In this document: one piece after another, positions 11,461 through 23,480 of the stretch | Layout: each line of letters opens with the position of its first letter | Numbering within the stretch: position 1 is the first letter of the stretch | NCBI GenBank assembly: GCA_007570785.1 | Contig: ML664161.1 | Coordinates: 43,734,418 to 43,798,417 of the forward strand | Length of the DNA stretch: 64,000 nt | Direction of reading: 5' to 3' | Origin: Antilocapra americana | Taxonomy: Eukaryota; Chordata; Mammalia; Artiodactyla; Antilocapridae | Notes under the pieces: model-generated | The model's database searches: none | What the model was told of the DNA's origin: nothing | Seen by the model: the letters and a program-made list of their open reading frames with translations, nothing else | Made by a program: the position numbers and the translations under genes

Positions 11461-13059
11461 ACACACCATCTTCAGCACATTGTATTTTCATTGTTGCTAA
11501 AGATTTGGCCAGAGGCCAAGATTACAGACTATCCTAACATTTCTGTGAATTTTAATCATCAATTGCTAAACAATCTGAGTTGGCTATGAATCTGGCATTC
11601 AAGAGACTACAATCAGAGATTTCTGGCCACATATGCTGTCCTTGATATTATTACTCTCTCTTATCTCCAACCCATACACAAAGGAATTAGTTACATCAGC
11701 TCCAATGAATTCCAAATGAATGCCTGATTCTGGGCCAGGTATAGGGCATTACTGTACAAACCACAGGCTGCTAACATCCCCAGACTTGCTCTTTGGCTCA
11801 TCATCAATGTAATATGGAGTCTATCATTCATTAAACAGTCCATCTCTGGGGAGAGCAGTGACAAGCTTGTATAAAAATGTAGTGTGTGTCTTGAGGAGAG
11901 CCTTGATTAATGGCAGGACTAGGGGTGGTGCCAGCTGCAGAGGGCAGAGTTGTAGAAGTAGCAATATTTCTTCTCGACCTTTATAAACCTCTTGCTACAG
12001 CAGCGCACACAGAAAGACTGAAAAAGCTGGCAATATTTTTCCTATGTTAAGCTATAAGCCAAGGCAAATTTAAGGACTCATGAATTCTTTGGGGTTCTAC
12101 AAAGAAGTACAGGTACAAAACCAAGTACTTCAAGAGGGTATTTTCCCCATGTGAAATCAATTGCCTCATCTTAATTCTGTGGCAGAATGGGCCCATGCCA
12201 AATAGTTAATCCTTTATACATTTTCCATTTTGAGATATGATTAAAGAAACAATTTAGGAAGAACTAGGGAAGAACAGTAATCTATTAATTAGTGGAAACC
12301 ACATATACCCTGTTTCTTCTCTCCCAGTGAGACACTTTTATCTTGGGAAAGGTGAATGAGAACAAAGTGCAAGTTAAGTGGGAAGACATCAATCAGCCGC
12401 TCAAAGGGAGCGCATTCCAGAACAATGTGAATGCCAAAAGACTGTTTTTTGCAACTTAGTGCTGTTACTAACAGTATCTGTATTACTTAAGTGAACAAAA
12501 ACGTCAAGCCCTTGGTATAACCAGCCAACCAACCCAAAAAGAGAGTAAACTGTTGCCCATAGGCGTGTCTGTTCTGGTCCAGTCATTGTCACAAGTGTGC
12601 AAGCACCTGACCAGGCGAAGCATGGGAAGAAGAAAACATTGATGCCTACTGGAGTTACTTGGAGTAAATCCAAACAGAATAAACACATAAGAAGTAAGGT
12701 AAATATAAGAACTCATCACCTAAACTCATGACCACTGTACATTATACTAGTAATAATTATGCTTAAAATCATCAATTATCCTTTCAATATCAGATGACAG
12801 CATAAATCCATCTGGTCAACTGTTTGAGGAGCTAACATCTAATACTTCAGAAAGAGAAATTCCCGTAACTGTACATATTTGAGGATCTGTTTTTCATTCT
12901 GAAATGCTGAAAACGGATTACTCTAATTCTAATAATACTAGCTTTAATATTCCAACCTACAAATATTTTTTCCAGTATTAGGATTCTCCTAATAATACTT
13001 CATACCTCTCTGGTACTTTGTTTTTCCACGTTTTCTACATACCTCTTCCCTTATGGGAC

Positions 13060-13200
13060 CCCCGCCCCCCAACAACCGCTCTGTGAGGTAGCCAGGGCAG
13101 GCATCAGTACCCACTTGACAGGTGAACCTGAGACTCAGCGAAGGGACTTGACTGAAGGTCGCATGGCTATTCAGAATTGAAAGAGGGACTGGAAACTTTC
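13060..13200 (+). repeat. MIR-like ancient SINE remnant
   Basis: Shows the MIR core pattern: gene-poor text with 'ACAGGTGAACCTGAGACTCAG' style tract followed by an ACTTG...TCGCATGGCTA segment. Diverged. Confidence 0.55.
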
Positions 13201-13517
13201 CTAATCCACGGCTCTTTCTCCCATAGTAATGGGTGGGAACTGCTTCTATCTATTTGTGCATTAGCAATCCGCATCCTTTACCAACTTATGATGACTTAGT
13301 AAGGTGACTGGAAAGGAATGGCTCTACTTTTACCTTTGATATAAAAATCTCTTTTAAGTTATGAAGTCAGAAAAATTCACTTCTTCCCAGTCCAGCGCCT
13401 AAACCTGAGCATGGCCCTATAATGCCTTTAGGAAACAAGGGATCAACATGAGCATCCTGTGTGTACCGAAGTGTCCGGACACAAGGGAGCAGAGGGAGGA
13501 GCCGTACAGAAGGCACT

Positions 13518-13785
13518 TCAGACAATGTCCTCGGCAGGGTGGTGGAAGGGGTGCGCGCCCAGGGTGGAGAACTGGTGCCAATTCCGCAGGAAGCCCCGAT
13601 TGTACTGGCCTGTGTCCACAATGAGCCCGCAGAGCAGCCGGCGCCCCGTCTTCTGTCGCAGGGCCTGCTGCACCTCCCTCTCGGTCACATTGTAGCTGAT
13701 GTTTATCAGCTGGATCAGGAAGATGTAGGCCATGCTCCCCGTGATGATCACAGAGTACCACACGCAGGTGAAGCACAGAGCCGAG
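13518..13785 (-). CDS. ZDHHC23: ZDHHC23 last coding exon
   Basis: The acceptor TTTCCCAG precedes 13785 and the TGA stop is at 13520-13518. It encodes the last membrane segment ([18 protein letters not shown]), then [18 protein letters not shown], and the tail HHPAEDIV. The final EDIV is the class of C-terminal peptide used to bind the nNOS PDZ domain. Confidence 0.95.
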
Positions 13786-16700
13786 CTGGGAAAGGGAAAA
13801 GGCAGGTCAGAGCAGCCGGCGCTTCACGTTGAGAAAGCCGTCCACATGGTAACACTTTATACACGCAGTACTTACTCCTAGGGACTCTGGCACCTTCCCT
13901 GATTACCCCACCTTTCCCATCATCAGAATGCCAATAACCTGCTTTATTTATGACTATTAAGATTTCCTATTTTATCATTACTGGTGCCCCCTTTTCTAGG
14001 GTGTGAAACAGGAACAGCAAGGACGGTTTTGTATGTTTTGCAGTCCCCACACAACCAACACAATACCTGACACAACACCATTCAAAATCTGTTTACTGAA
14101 TGAATAATTCCTAAATTATTCTTAATGCAGAAGAAAATAAAGGCGCTGTGAGATTGCCAAAAACGTCCCTCAAGGACGGGGAACCCAGGAGCAATGCTAA
14201 GGTTACTCATCTCTGTTCTCTTAGGTTGCTGAGCACAAGTCAGTGGAGCTCCTCACACAGGCAGCCCTTTCCTTGTCAGCTCTGCAGGAGCATCAGGAGT
14301 ACGACCACATTTCAAACCCCACTGCCTCGAACCAAACAAAACCCCATGGGACAAGAAAGCCACTTCCAGCTCATCTCATGTCTGCCAATTGGTTATTTTC
14401 GGTCAGCATTTGCAAATGAGTTAGCTGGAAACTGGTTCAGAATCTTCCCTATTAAGCTGAAAGGGACCTCAGGGATGATTAAAGCACTACAAAGATGAGG
14501 AAAAACTAAGACCCAGAGAGGAGACATGAACTGTTGGTCCACAGCACTGAGAACATAGGAGCTGGACTATGTTCTTCATTTCATTTATGAGGCCCACAGA
14601 AGGTCTAGAAAACTTATGCTTACTAACATACAAGGACCCTGAAGGTCCTTTGCTTTCTTCTCACTCTGTTTTCAAGACACTGCTTTGTCCGCCCAGGCGC
14701 TTATATATACTAGTCTATGGACAGCTCTGCTCCTTGCTGTTACAGACCTAGACGTTCATGGGCATTAGAATAGATGGGTCCTCTTCGGGTTAAGAGTGTC
14801 CTTTCTTCTTTATGTTGAGAGTCTTCATAGGTTGTGAAATTCTTCAGTAACTATTATTTTTAGTGGCTTGTGATAAATGTCCTAAAGCCGAGTTTTGGGT
14901 GAGGGGGTGGGGGGGCTAAGCCAAAGCTAAAAAAAACTCCAACTTCTGTTAAAACATGGCAATCCTCACACTATATAAATTGGCCCCAACCTAAAAACGC
15001 TGAAGGAAATTTTGACCTAGATATTACAGTAATCATGAGTGGTGATTAAAAAAAAAAAAGTAGAACAGAAAAAAAAAAAATCAGCAGAGGTTAAATAGAA
15101 AAGAAAGGTTACAGAGATGGTAAGCATTTCAGAAAAGGGTCAGAAGCAATAAATTAAGACTGGGCTACAGAGCACCAGAAAGCAGCAATGAAGTGAAACG
15201 TCCCCTGATACTCATCCCCGGAGACTGAGAGTTATTTCAGTTTCACTGTCGCTACCTTTGGCATGCCAGTGGTCACTTGAAGTCCCTGAGTAAGCCTGGT
15301 CTTACCTGGAGAGCACTAGTTTCTCACTTTTTAAGGTCAGTGCTCCTTCTGACATCACCCGAGAAAAATGCACATATCCACTGCACAGCTGTGTACTAGC
15401 AATGTGGGGGCTACCCAGCATCCCTAGTACCTGTCCAGTGTTTTGGGTGAGAACTCCTCACCCAGCAGCAGATCACAACCCCTTATGCTGACTACAAATC
15501 CACTCCCTCTTCCGGGGGCCCCTGTATGGGGATCTCACCTGTAATTTGCATAAACTCCAGGGCAATAGAAGAGAGCTGTGAAGACACTTCTGTCTGTACA
15601 GATGGTGTCCAAAGTCAGCGTTATCCCGTACACCGAGGTGAGCAGGAAGACCAAAAGGGCAAGTATAAATGCTTGATGGTTCGATTCTCCGACACAGCTA
15701 TTTATCCTCAAAACAGCACAGAGGGGGAAGAAAGCAAACATGTCTTTAAAAGTTCTCTATGTAACTCAATAAGCAAGAAAGCATTTAATACAGGGGTAGT
15801 ATGCATTTCAGTTATTAAAAAAAAATATGTTCTCTTGTTTTTCACTTTTAGGGAATTAAAAATTTGTCTGCTGAGAGATGTACTCTTACATTCTCTAATC
15901 TTTGCAAAGTGAAATCATCTCATTAGTTTAAGGACAAGAGTACGTGAAAAGTAAAACATGGCTAACAAATCTTTCTAGATATTAGGAAGTGAGATCTGTT
16001 AAGAGTTAACACTGTCATCACTGCCATAAAGATAAGATGGTATCAGAGTTACAAAAACTTAAAAATGATAATTCAGAAGTATTACACAGTGTGGGAAAAA
16101 ATCTCTATTAAATACACATATTAATAAAAGATCCCAGGTTAGAAACGCGGTGTGGGGTTGGAGAACAGCTCAATAGTATGCAGACTACTTGTCACGTACA
16201 GAGTTCTGTGTCATGGCTGTTTGCAGGGCACCATCAGGACAATCCAGTGGGCAGAGAGCTCAAGCGAGGCTGTCAGGCCCTCTGCAAACCAGCGCTTGCA
16301 AATGGACCACCACCACCCCGCATGCACACACACAGACATGCATGAGAATAAATGATGAAGACAAGAGGAAAGCCTAAAAATGAAAATACCTGTTTACTCC
16401 TAAAGACCAACCCCCCAGAAAAACACCTGTCCCTGTTCACAAGCCTTGAATCTACGGTCTGCTTCTGTGCCGTCCAGGCAGTCAGCACCCTCAGCCTTTT
16501 CCACATCCCCTTCTAAGGGGGAGAGTGGAACATGATCAGAATCCTAGACGTAAAAAGAGTAATTCACTGACTGTGACTGCCTCAAGGGCAAGAAAGCTGC
16601 AAACAAGCTACTGAGAACTTTCATATCTGAATGGATCACAGCCCTTTTAAGATTTAGTCAGTAAAGCTGCAACATTTTCTTTATAAGTCACACTTCACAT

Positions 16701-19700
16701 CTTACGGGCCTCAGGTGTCCTCATTTGTCACTGGGCAGCAGAGAAGTGCCCATAAAAAGCCCACTTCTGCACAAATAACCAAATAGGGAATTATCTGGCA
16801 GGGCTTTTAAGTCAAGAATGTAGACTAGAAATGACGGGTACATCTCAATGATGGAAGGATACAAGGTCAGAGGATAAGAGGCACCTAGAGGTATAGGAAC
16901 ATGTTCTGAGCTCTGTGAGGGAGACACACCTATACCACTTCTGATATATTCTTTTTTGAAATATCATTCAACTGTAGATACCTCTCTCTTGGAAAGGAGA
17001 AAATGAGGGGCACCTAAGAAGAGAAAGCCCCCCCAAAAAAAAAAACAACACCTTCAGGAAATGACTGAAAAGAACTAAATTTGTGAAGCTCGAAAAACTG
17101 ATGACTAAGTGGCAACATCATATACAGCCCACAAATATCTACAAGGTGTGAAGCTGGGAAGGAGAGAGATGAGGGTGGCACAAAGCAAAAGCACTCCCAG
17201 CAAGAGTCTCACATGATCCCCTGTAGACTCCGCAAGCCTCCAGATCTTTCCAACCTACCAGACACAGTGGTGATCCATCCTCCTCACACAGATGCCACAG
17301 ATCCGGCAGTGCCATGCCCGGGCTGGCCGCACCAGCTGGCACTTGGAGCACCAGTCCTCCTTCCCTTTGGCCGGGCTTCCAGCAGATGTCCTCGAAGAGT
17401 CCTTGGTCTCATCCTTGGGTGCGCGGTTGTTGAGACTGCCTGACAGATCTGGGCTGGGGAACCCCTTGGTCTTCTCAGGCCCTTTTCTGTTCAGGCATTT
17501 GCCCTGGCTGCCACTTAGAGCCCTGTCATTGTGTGCTGGGTTTCTGAGGTAGCCTGGATTCTTCTTGGCTCTGTACAAGGCGAAGAGGATGAGCAATAAC
17601 CCGCAGGTAAGAAGAGCCAGCCGAGTGGGCCCCACACGCCCCTTGGGGACCACTTCCTGCAGGAACACGTAGTACATGTAGCCCAGAGAGAACAGTCCAA
17701 GGCTCAGGAAAAAGAGAGTCTGTTCTTTCCTTCTATGAGTGAGGTAGTAGTACCACAGAGCCAGCACGGGGAGGGAGGTCAAAACCACCACCCCCAGCAG
17801 GAAATGCCAGGAAGCCACGCGGAGGAAGACAGGCAGCAGGAACAGTGGGGGAAGGATGCTAATGTTAACTTTCTTGGCTCCCCTAAGCCAAGGAATCCGG
17901 AGGCGGTCTGAGATCGTGTCCATGATCTTTTCACAGGTCTCAGGCTGCAGGGACTTACACGTGATCCATCTATTCAGAAAGAGCACAGAGAATGCACATG
18001 GTATGTGTTTGCTGAATTAAACACTCACCCCACACTGCAGGCCAGACAGCAAGGTAAATGATAAAACATGCCAAAGGCCAAGGATTTAACTTCCTTACTA
18101 TTAAACAAGAGCGTTGCAGATTCATGTATAATTTCTTAATTCAAATGATAAAATGTTTAGATATTTAACAGAACTATTTCTACATGGAACAAATACAAGG
18201 GAATACACACATATTCCACCTAAGTACTGTTCAGACTTGGGTAGGTGTCGAGACATAAAAATCTCAAAAAAACCATTCAAAATCTAGTTGTGAAGACAAC
18301 ACGGGAATTCAAGAAATATTATTAGCTAAGTGACAAAATAAAAAAATCGCCCAATGAACTATACAGGCCAAACACTGTAAGGTACGCTCAGAGGAGGACA
18401 CATTTCTGGGTGGAGTCATCACAGGGGTCTTAGTGGGAAAAGGGAATCTGTGCTGGAACTTGATGCTGGCTAGTATTCATCTGGGTGGGGAGGAAGGCAA
18501 GGAGGCGTTCCGGGGAGAGACCTGAGTGTAGCACAAACCCATCCTGGGCCTGGGGAGTAACCCAGTTTAGGAGGGCAGGGGGCAGCATCAGGAAGAGTTG
18601 AGATCACACTCAGTTCAGTTCAGTCCCTCAGTCCTGTCCAACTCTTGGCAACCCCATGGACTGCAGTACACCAGGCTTCCCTATCCATCACCAATTCCCA
18701 GAGCTTGCTCAAATTCATGTCCATCGAGTGGGTGATTGCCGTCCAACCATCTCATCCTCCATCATCCCCTTCTCCTCCTGCCTTCAGTCTTTCCCAGCAT
18801 CAGGGTCTCTTCCAGTTCTTCGCATCAGGTGGACAAAGTATTGAAATTTCAGCTTCAGCATCAGTCCTTCCAATGAATATTCAGGACTGATTTCCTTTAG
18901 GATAGACTGGTTTGATCTCCTTGCAGTCCAAGGGACTCTCAAGAGTCTTCTCCAACACCACAGTTCAAAAGCATCAATTGTTGGGCACTCAGCTTTCTTT
19001 ATAGTCCAGCTCTCACATCCATACATGACTACTGAAGAAAAAAGCTTTGACTAGACAGACCTTTGTTGGCAAAGTAATGTCTCTGCTTTTTAATATGCTG
19101 TCTAGCTTGGTCATAGGTTTTCTTCCTAGGAGCAAGTGTCTTTTAATTTCATGGCTGCAATCACTATCTGTGGTGATTTTGAAGCCCAAAAATATAAAGT
19201 CTCTCACTGCTTCCATTGTTTCCCCATCTATTTGCCATGAAGTAATGGGACCATATGCCATAATCTTAGTTTTCTGAATGTTGAGCTTTATGTCAACTTT
19301 TTCACTCTCCTCTTTCACTTTCATCAAGAGGCTCTTTAGTTTTCGCCGTAAGTGTGGTGTCATCTGCATATCTGAGGTTATTGATATTTTTCCCAGCAAT
19401 CTTGATTCCAGCTTGTGCTTCATCCAGTCCAGCATTTTGCATGATGTACTCTGCATATAAATTAAATAAGCACAGTGACAATATATAGGCTTGATGTACG
19501 CACTCGTTTCCCAATTTGGAAACAGTCTGTTGTTCCATGTCTAGTTCTAACTTGCTTCTTGATCTGCATACAGATTTCTCAGGAGGCAGATCAGGTGGTC
19601 TGATATTCCCATCTCTTTAAGAATTTTCCACAGTCTGTAGTGATTCACAAAGTCAAAGGTGTAGTCAATACAGCAAAAGTAGATGTTTTTTCTGGAACTC

Positions 19701-22259
19701 TCTTGCTTTTTCTATGATCCAATGGATGTTGGCCTCAGCCTTTTCTAAATCCAGCTTCAACACCTGGAAGTTCACGGTTTATGTACTGTTGAAACGTGGC
19801 TTGGAGAATTTTGAGCATTACTTTACTAGCGTGTGGGACGAGTGCAATTGTGCAGTAGTCTGAACATTCTTTGGCATTGCCTTTCTTGGGGATTGGAATG
19901 AAAACTCACCTTTACCAGTCCTGTGGCCACTGCTGAGTTTTCCAAATTTGCTGGCATATTGAGTGCAGCACTTTCACAGCATCATCTTTCAGGATTTGAT
20001 AGCTCAATTGGAATTCCATCACCTCCACTAGCTTTATCCCTAGTGATGCTTCCTAGGGCCCGCTTGGGTTCACATTCCAGGATGTCTGGCTCTAGGTGAG
20101 TGATTACACCATTCTGATTATCTAGGTCATGAAGAACTTTTTTATATAGTTATTCTGTGTATTTCTGCCACCTCTTCTTAATATCTTCTACTTCTGTTAG
20201 GTCCATACCACTTCTGTCCTTTATTGTGCCCAACTTTGCATGAAATATTCCCTTGGTATATCTAACTCTCTTGAAGAGATCTCCTTATGCAAATTCAGAC
20301 TTAAACTGAACAAAGTAGGGAAAACCACTAGACCATCCAGGCATGACCTAAATCAAATCCCTTACAATTATACAGTGGAAGTGACAAATAGATTCAAAGG
20401 ATTAGATCTGATAGACTACCTGAAGAACTATGGATGAGGTTCGTGACACTGTACAGGAGGGGGTGATCAAGAAAAAGAAATGCAAAAAGGCAAAATGGTC
20501 TTCTGAGAAGGCCTTACAAATAGCTGAGAAAAGAGATCACACTAGTATGACTCAAATGATGGAGCCTGGTGGACAGGTGGTATTGTTGACTTTTTTGCAT
20601 ACTTATGCTATTATGGAAAGGAACAGTTGAAGGAAGGATAACATCAATTTTAGAAATCTAGAATTTTAAAGAATAGGGCTAGAACTGGAAATGAATGGGA
20701 ACTAATTATATGGGAGGCATACAGAGCAGTGTTTATGGAAAGGCTGGGAGCTCTTCTCCAGAGAAGAGTATGGAGAGAAGAGAACTCAGGGACAGCTCAG
20801 GTCTCAAGGGTTGGGAGGGAGGAAGAATTAGAAGGCTAATGGAAAAGCAGTGGTTTTGAGTGATGCAGGTTACGGAAAAGGCATCATTTCTCCATGCATT
20901 AGTCCAAAGTGCTCCATTTTCTCAGGATGGATATTACCTAAGTCTAAAGAATCTATACTTAAAGGTACCTGTAAGAGATTATAGGGCCTTTCAGGTGGCT
21001 CAGGGGTAAAGAATCCACCTGCAATGCAGGAGACGTGGGTTTGACCCCTAGATCAGAAAGATCCCCTGGAGAAGGAAATGACAACCTACTCCAGTATTCT
21101 TGCATGGGAAATCCCATAGACAGAGGAGCCTGGGGGACTACAGTCCATGGGGTTGCAAAAGAGCTGGACACAACTTAGCACTAAACAACAACAATAAGAC
21201 ACTATACACACTGTAAAGGAAGAATTGTAAAGGGTTTATGGAATCCTAGACTACAGTAGTCCCCAGGAATGCTTCTCATGGCAAGATTAACATACCAAAA
21301 TGTAAGTCAGCAATTTGCCATTTCAATGACTTTTTCTTTTAACCAGAAGTAATTAACAATGGGAAAAGCAAGTCTCCACCATCCTTATCCTCCCCACACT
21401 ATATGCTTTCCATGTGATAATAGTTTTTAAATATATAATTACTTAGAAAATAGATAAAGACCTGGTTATTACTCTTTGGTACAAAATTTTTTCAGTGATG
21501 TTAGAAACTGGCTCTTTGGATAGTTAATTTTCATCACTTGGGATAATGGTGAAAATAAAAGCCAAATGTAACAGCATCAATCAGGACAGCGCTGCTGCTC
21601 ATGCTGAAAACAACCTGTCCAAGGTAGGATCATGCCTCTGGCTGGATTGCCTCCCCAGAGAGAAGGGTGAGACCGATTTTTCAACCCTCAAGCCCCTTTA
21701 TGGCCAGTCCCAAGGTATCAGTCTCTGAATGCTGAGACGACCGAGAATGTAGGAACTTCTGGTACTAATGTGTTCATTTTAAACTTACAGATTGTACTGG
21801 CCTGCATTTTATTTTTTTATACAATTTCGCTTGCCTACTATTCCTTTATCTACCTGTTCTCTCCATCATCTTCTCCCTTTAAATGAGAAATAATAATTCC
21901 TAATAAACTGGGCTGAACAGACAGTTGTGGACTACTGAGCAACAATTCATCTTTATCAAGCCCTCACACTTGACACAGAAGACAACTTTCAATTGGAGAT
22001 AAGGAGAAATAGAATGAAGAGCAAATTCTAGCGTTCTGGATGGCTAAGCTGCAAGTATACGCGGTAGTTCTCCAAAGGCCCGGTGGGGTCAGCGTCCAGA
22101 AACACACAGTGCTTACCTATCACACCCTTCGTCCAGATCCTGGCAATCACACAAGCAGGCAGCCACGTGGTTCTTTTCCCCATTTCGATCTATGTACTCG
22201 CAGCAGCACAGGGGCTCCAGTTCAGGTTCCTCCGCTTTGGTTTTCTTCACTGGCTTCAT
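13518..22259 (-). CDS. ZDHHC23: ZDHHC23 (NIDD) palmitoyltransferase, four coding exons
   Basis: Coding exons 22259-22117, 17969-17259, 15706-15539 and 13785-13518 join in phase (143+711+168+268 bp) to give 429 aa. The product is a multi-pass membrane protein S-acyltransferase. In mammals ZDHHC23/NIDD binds the nNOS PDZ domain and is reported to palmitoylate BK channels. Visible features: a Cys-rich N-terminus (CCCEY, CLCDCQD type), hydrophobic segments at about residues 86-124, 132-151 and 165-182, then a polar linker. The zinc-binding cysteine-rich domain starts near C255 and contains D280-H-H-C283, with C283 the expected acyl carrier. Two further membrane segments follow, then NVTE in the position of the family TTxE motif, and a terminal EDIV PDZ ligand. 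Nothing is truncated. The start used by the human protein appears lost (see the first exon). Confidence 0.96.
13786..15538. other. ZDHHC23 intron
   Basis: Mainly unique sequence. It contains poly-A runs at about 15048-15080 and a MIR-like remnant near 14450-14540. No further gene seen. Confidence 0.6.
15539..15706 (-). CDS. ZDHHC23: ZDHHC23 third coding exon
   Basis: The acceptor TTTTGAG precedes 15706 and the donor GTGAGA follows 15539. It encodes [13 protein letters not shown], the end of the DHHC domain including the last Cys and Asn, then a transmembrane segment ([15 protein letters not shown]) and the loop [12 protein letters not shown]...CPGVYANY. Confidence 0.95.
15707..17258. other. 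ZDHHC23 intron
   Basis: Unique sequence without a recognised young repeat. It has a short A-run at 17034-17046 and no further gene. Confidence 0.6.
17259..17969 (-). CDS. ZDHHC23: ZDHHC23 large central coding exon
   Basis: The acceptor GAATAG precedes 17969 and the donor GTAGGT follows 17259. It encodes residues 48-285: [13 protein letters not shown], three hydrophobic blocks, a Ser/Lys-rich linker, and the zinc-binding CSKC...HCRIC...GIC region ending in the catalytic DHHCVW. The DHHC-CRD is thus split between this exon and the next, inside the Trp codon after DHHCV. Confidence 0.96.
18600..18610. repeat. BovB target-site duplication, left copy
   Basis: GAGATCACACT, repeated exactly at 20533-20543 at the other end of the composite element. 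Confidence 0.85.
18611..20281 (-). mobile_element. BovB LINE, 3' segment of a twin-primed insertion
   Basis: About 1.67 kb of BovB on the minus strand. It starts at the 3' end (tandem CAGTT units at 18611-18625) and extends through reverse-transcriptase text; frames at 19456-19013 and 19538-19302 read RYADD and KTKIM-type RT blocks. Frameshifts make it inactive. The sense-orientation segment that follows it (20282-20532) is inverted relative to this one. Confidence 0.9.
20282..20532 (+). mobile_element. BovB LINE, inverted 5' segment of the same insertion
   Basis: Plus-strand BovB text (from CAAATTCAGACTTAAACTG to TTACAAATAGCTGAGAAAAG) that lies upstream, in the BovB consensus as I recall it, of the minus-strand segment next to it. 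It ends exactly at the second copy of the GAGATCACACT duplication. This is the signature of twin priming with inversion. About 160 bp of consensus appears missing between the two segments. Confidence 0.85.
20533..20543. repeat. BovB target-site duplication, right copy
   Basis: GAGATCACACT, identical to 18600-18610. Confidence 0.85.
20983..21186 (+). mobile_element. Bov-tA SINE
   Basis: tRNA-like head (GTGGCTCAGGGGTAAAGAATC) plus BovB-derived body ending GACACAACTTAGCAC, with a short AAC repeat tail at 21185-21195. Confidence 0.9.
22117..22259 (-). CDS. ZDHHC23: ZDHHC23 coding exon 1 (start codon exon)
   Basis: The ATG at 22259-22257 begins [16 protein letters not shown] and the exon ends at a GTAAGC donor (22116). 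Upstream in the same frame lie TGA and TAG codons less than 45 bases away, so this ATG is the first usable one. From memory the human protein begins six residues earlier (MTQKGS-M). Here the equivalent first codon reads ACC, so translation should begin at the second Met, which has an A at -3. The cysteine-rich stretch ([11 protein letters not shown], then [12 protein letters not shown]) is conserved. Confidence 0.92.
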
Positions 22260-22429
22260 ACTGCCCTTCAGGGTGGTGATTTCCACCTGTCACTACGAGG
22301 CACACGAAGCCCTCAGAAAGAAAAGAGGAACCCATACAACTCACATCTCGTAAACACGTCCACGTCTATCTCTGATTAACCACCAACGCCTGAGAATTAA
22401 AAAATGAGGAAGAGAGGGAGGTGGTCCCC

Positions 22430-23480
22430 TTTTCATCAGGATCTTCTGGCTGTCCTTGGCCAGACGCCGAGCGCTAGGGCTCTAGCCGCTTCCGAGCTGC
22501 CTTCAACACCAGGTACCCCATCCAGGACAGGCGCCGTCTGGGCACCAGCGGTTCCCATGACGACAGCCGACGACGCGGCCCGGGACAGCCTGCGGGTGCG
22601 GGCTGGGGAGAGCCGAGCGGTCCCCGCCCGAAGCCTGGGTGCGGGCGGAAACAAAGCGTCCACCCGCCGGGGCCGACGACCCGGCTCGGGAGAGGAGCCC
22701 GGGCCCCGCTCGGGGTGGCCGTCCAGCCCCGCTTCCCCTCAGCGAGCTGGGCGCGCCTCTGCCGCCCCCGTCAATCGCAGGAACGTGGGCGGACCGAGGA
22801 CGCCACGCCGCCCAGCCCGAAGAATGACCTTGGGAGGGAGTTACCTGCGCTCCGGAGCCGAGGTGCGGCCCCGGCCAGAGAGGCCGAGGCGGAGAGGAGC
22901 GGGGTCGGCTTCTCCCGCGGCGCGGGCGCGGCTCCGCGACCTCTGCTCCGCGGGGCTCCGGGCGCGGGCACTGGAGTCTCGGGGACCCCGGCGCCGCTCT
23001 CCGCGGCCGCCCACCTGTGACCACAGCCGGCCTCCGCCCGGGCCGGCGGGGCTCGGCGCCGCGGGTCCGCGAGCTTCCGGGTGCCCCGCCCCCGGCCCCG
23101 GGGATCCCCGCCCGCCCGCCCGCCCGCACGTGCGGAGGCCCCCCGGCCCTCGCGAGGTCCCCCCCACCCCCGGCCTCCGGGCGCCGGGGAGCGGAGGAGC
23201 CGAGCGCGGGCTCCCGGAGCCGGCCCCGGCGGGCGGGCCCCGGGCTGGCCCTCACCTCCGCCCCGCCCCGCCCCGGGGCGGCCGCCCCTGCCCCGCCCGG
23301 CCCGCGGGGGCCTGCGGGCGGGGCAGCCTCGGGAGCCGCGGGTCGGGGAAGGCGCGGAGGCGGAAATCCGGGAAACCCCGGGGCCCGAAGGGCTTCCCAG
23401 GTACGGGAGAGCCGCGCGGGTCGGCCAGTCTCGCCGAGACTACAGCAACAGGCGTTGGGGGAGCTCTCCACGGCGAATTG
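22430..23480 (-). promoter_or_regulatory. ZDHHC23: CpG island, promoter of ZDHHC23
   Basis: About 1 kb of very GC- and CpG-dense DNA in an otherwise AT-rich window, immediately upstream of the ZDHHC23 start codon exon. GC boxes (CCCCGCCCC) cluster at about 23258-23300. No TATA box is evident. A strong minus-strand donor (GCGCAG|GTAACT, exon end 22845) marks a likely non-coding exon 1. Long open frames across the island on both strands are a by-product of its composition. Confidence 0.9.
22845..23014 (-). other. ZDHHC23: Possible ZDHHC23 non-coding exon 1
   Basis: The minus-strand donor CAG|GTAACTCC after 22845 is the best splice donor in the island and would join to an acceptor just upstream of 22280. 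The transcription start cannot be fixed by eye, so the upper boundary is approximate. Confidence 0.4.

Larger units (their letters stand above)
8965..13517 (-). other. ZDHHC23: Probable long 3' UTR of ZDHHC23
   Basis: Largely unique sequence between the ZDHHC23 stop and the minus-strand AATAAA at 8983. Repeats inside are a Bov-tA SINE (11249-11460) and a MIR-like remnant (about 13060-13200). The open frames called here (for example 10681-11079 +, 12401-12719 -) match no family I recognise and are taken as chance. Extent is inferred from the signal, not from transcripts. Confidence 0.5.
17970..22116. other. ZDHHC23 intron containing a twin-primed BovB
   Basis: Holds the inverted/truncated BovB at 18611-20532, a Bov-tA SINE (20983-21186), and otherwise unique AT-rich sequence (17970-18599, 20544-20980, 21190-22116) in which I see no gene. 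Confidence 0.65.

Noticed and set aside
13461..13832. Plus-strand and alternate minus-strand frames over ZDHHC23 exon 5
   Set aside because: Shadows of the real exon, whose frame encodes conserved DHHC-family sequence and ends EDIV.
19013..19538. Possible genes from the frames at 19013-19538
   Set aside because: They read BovB reverse-transcriptase fragments, broken by frameshifts.
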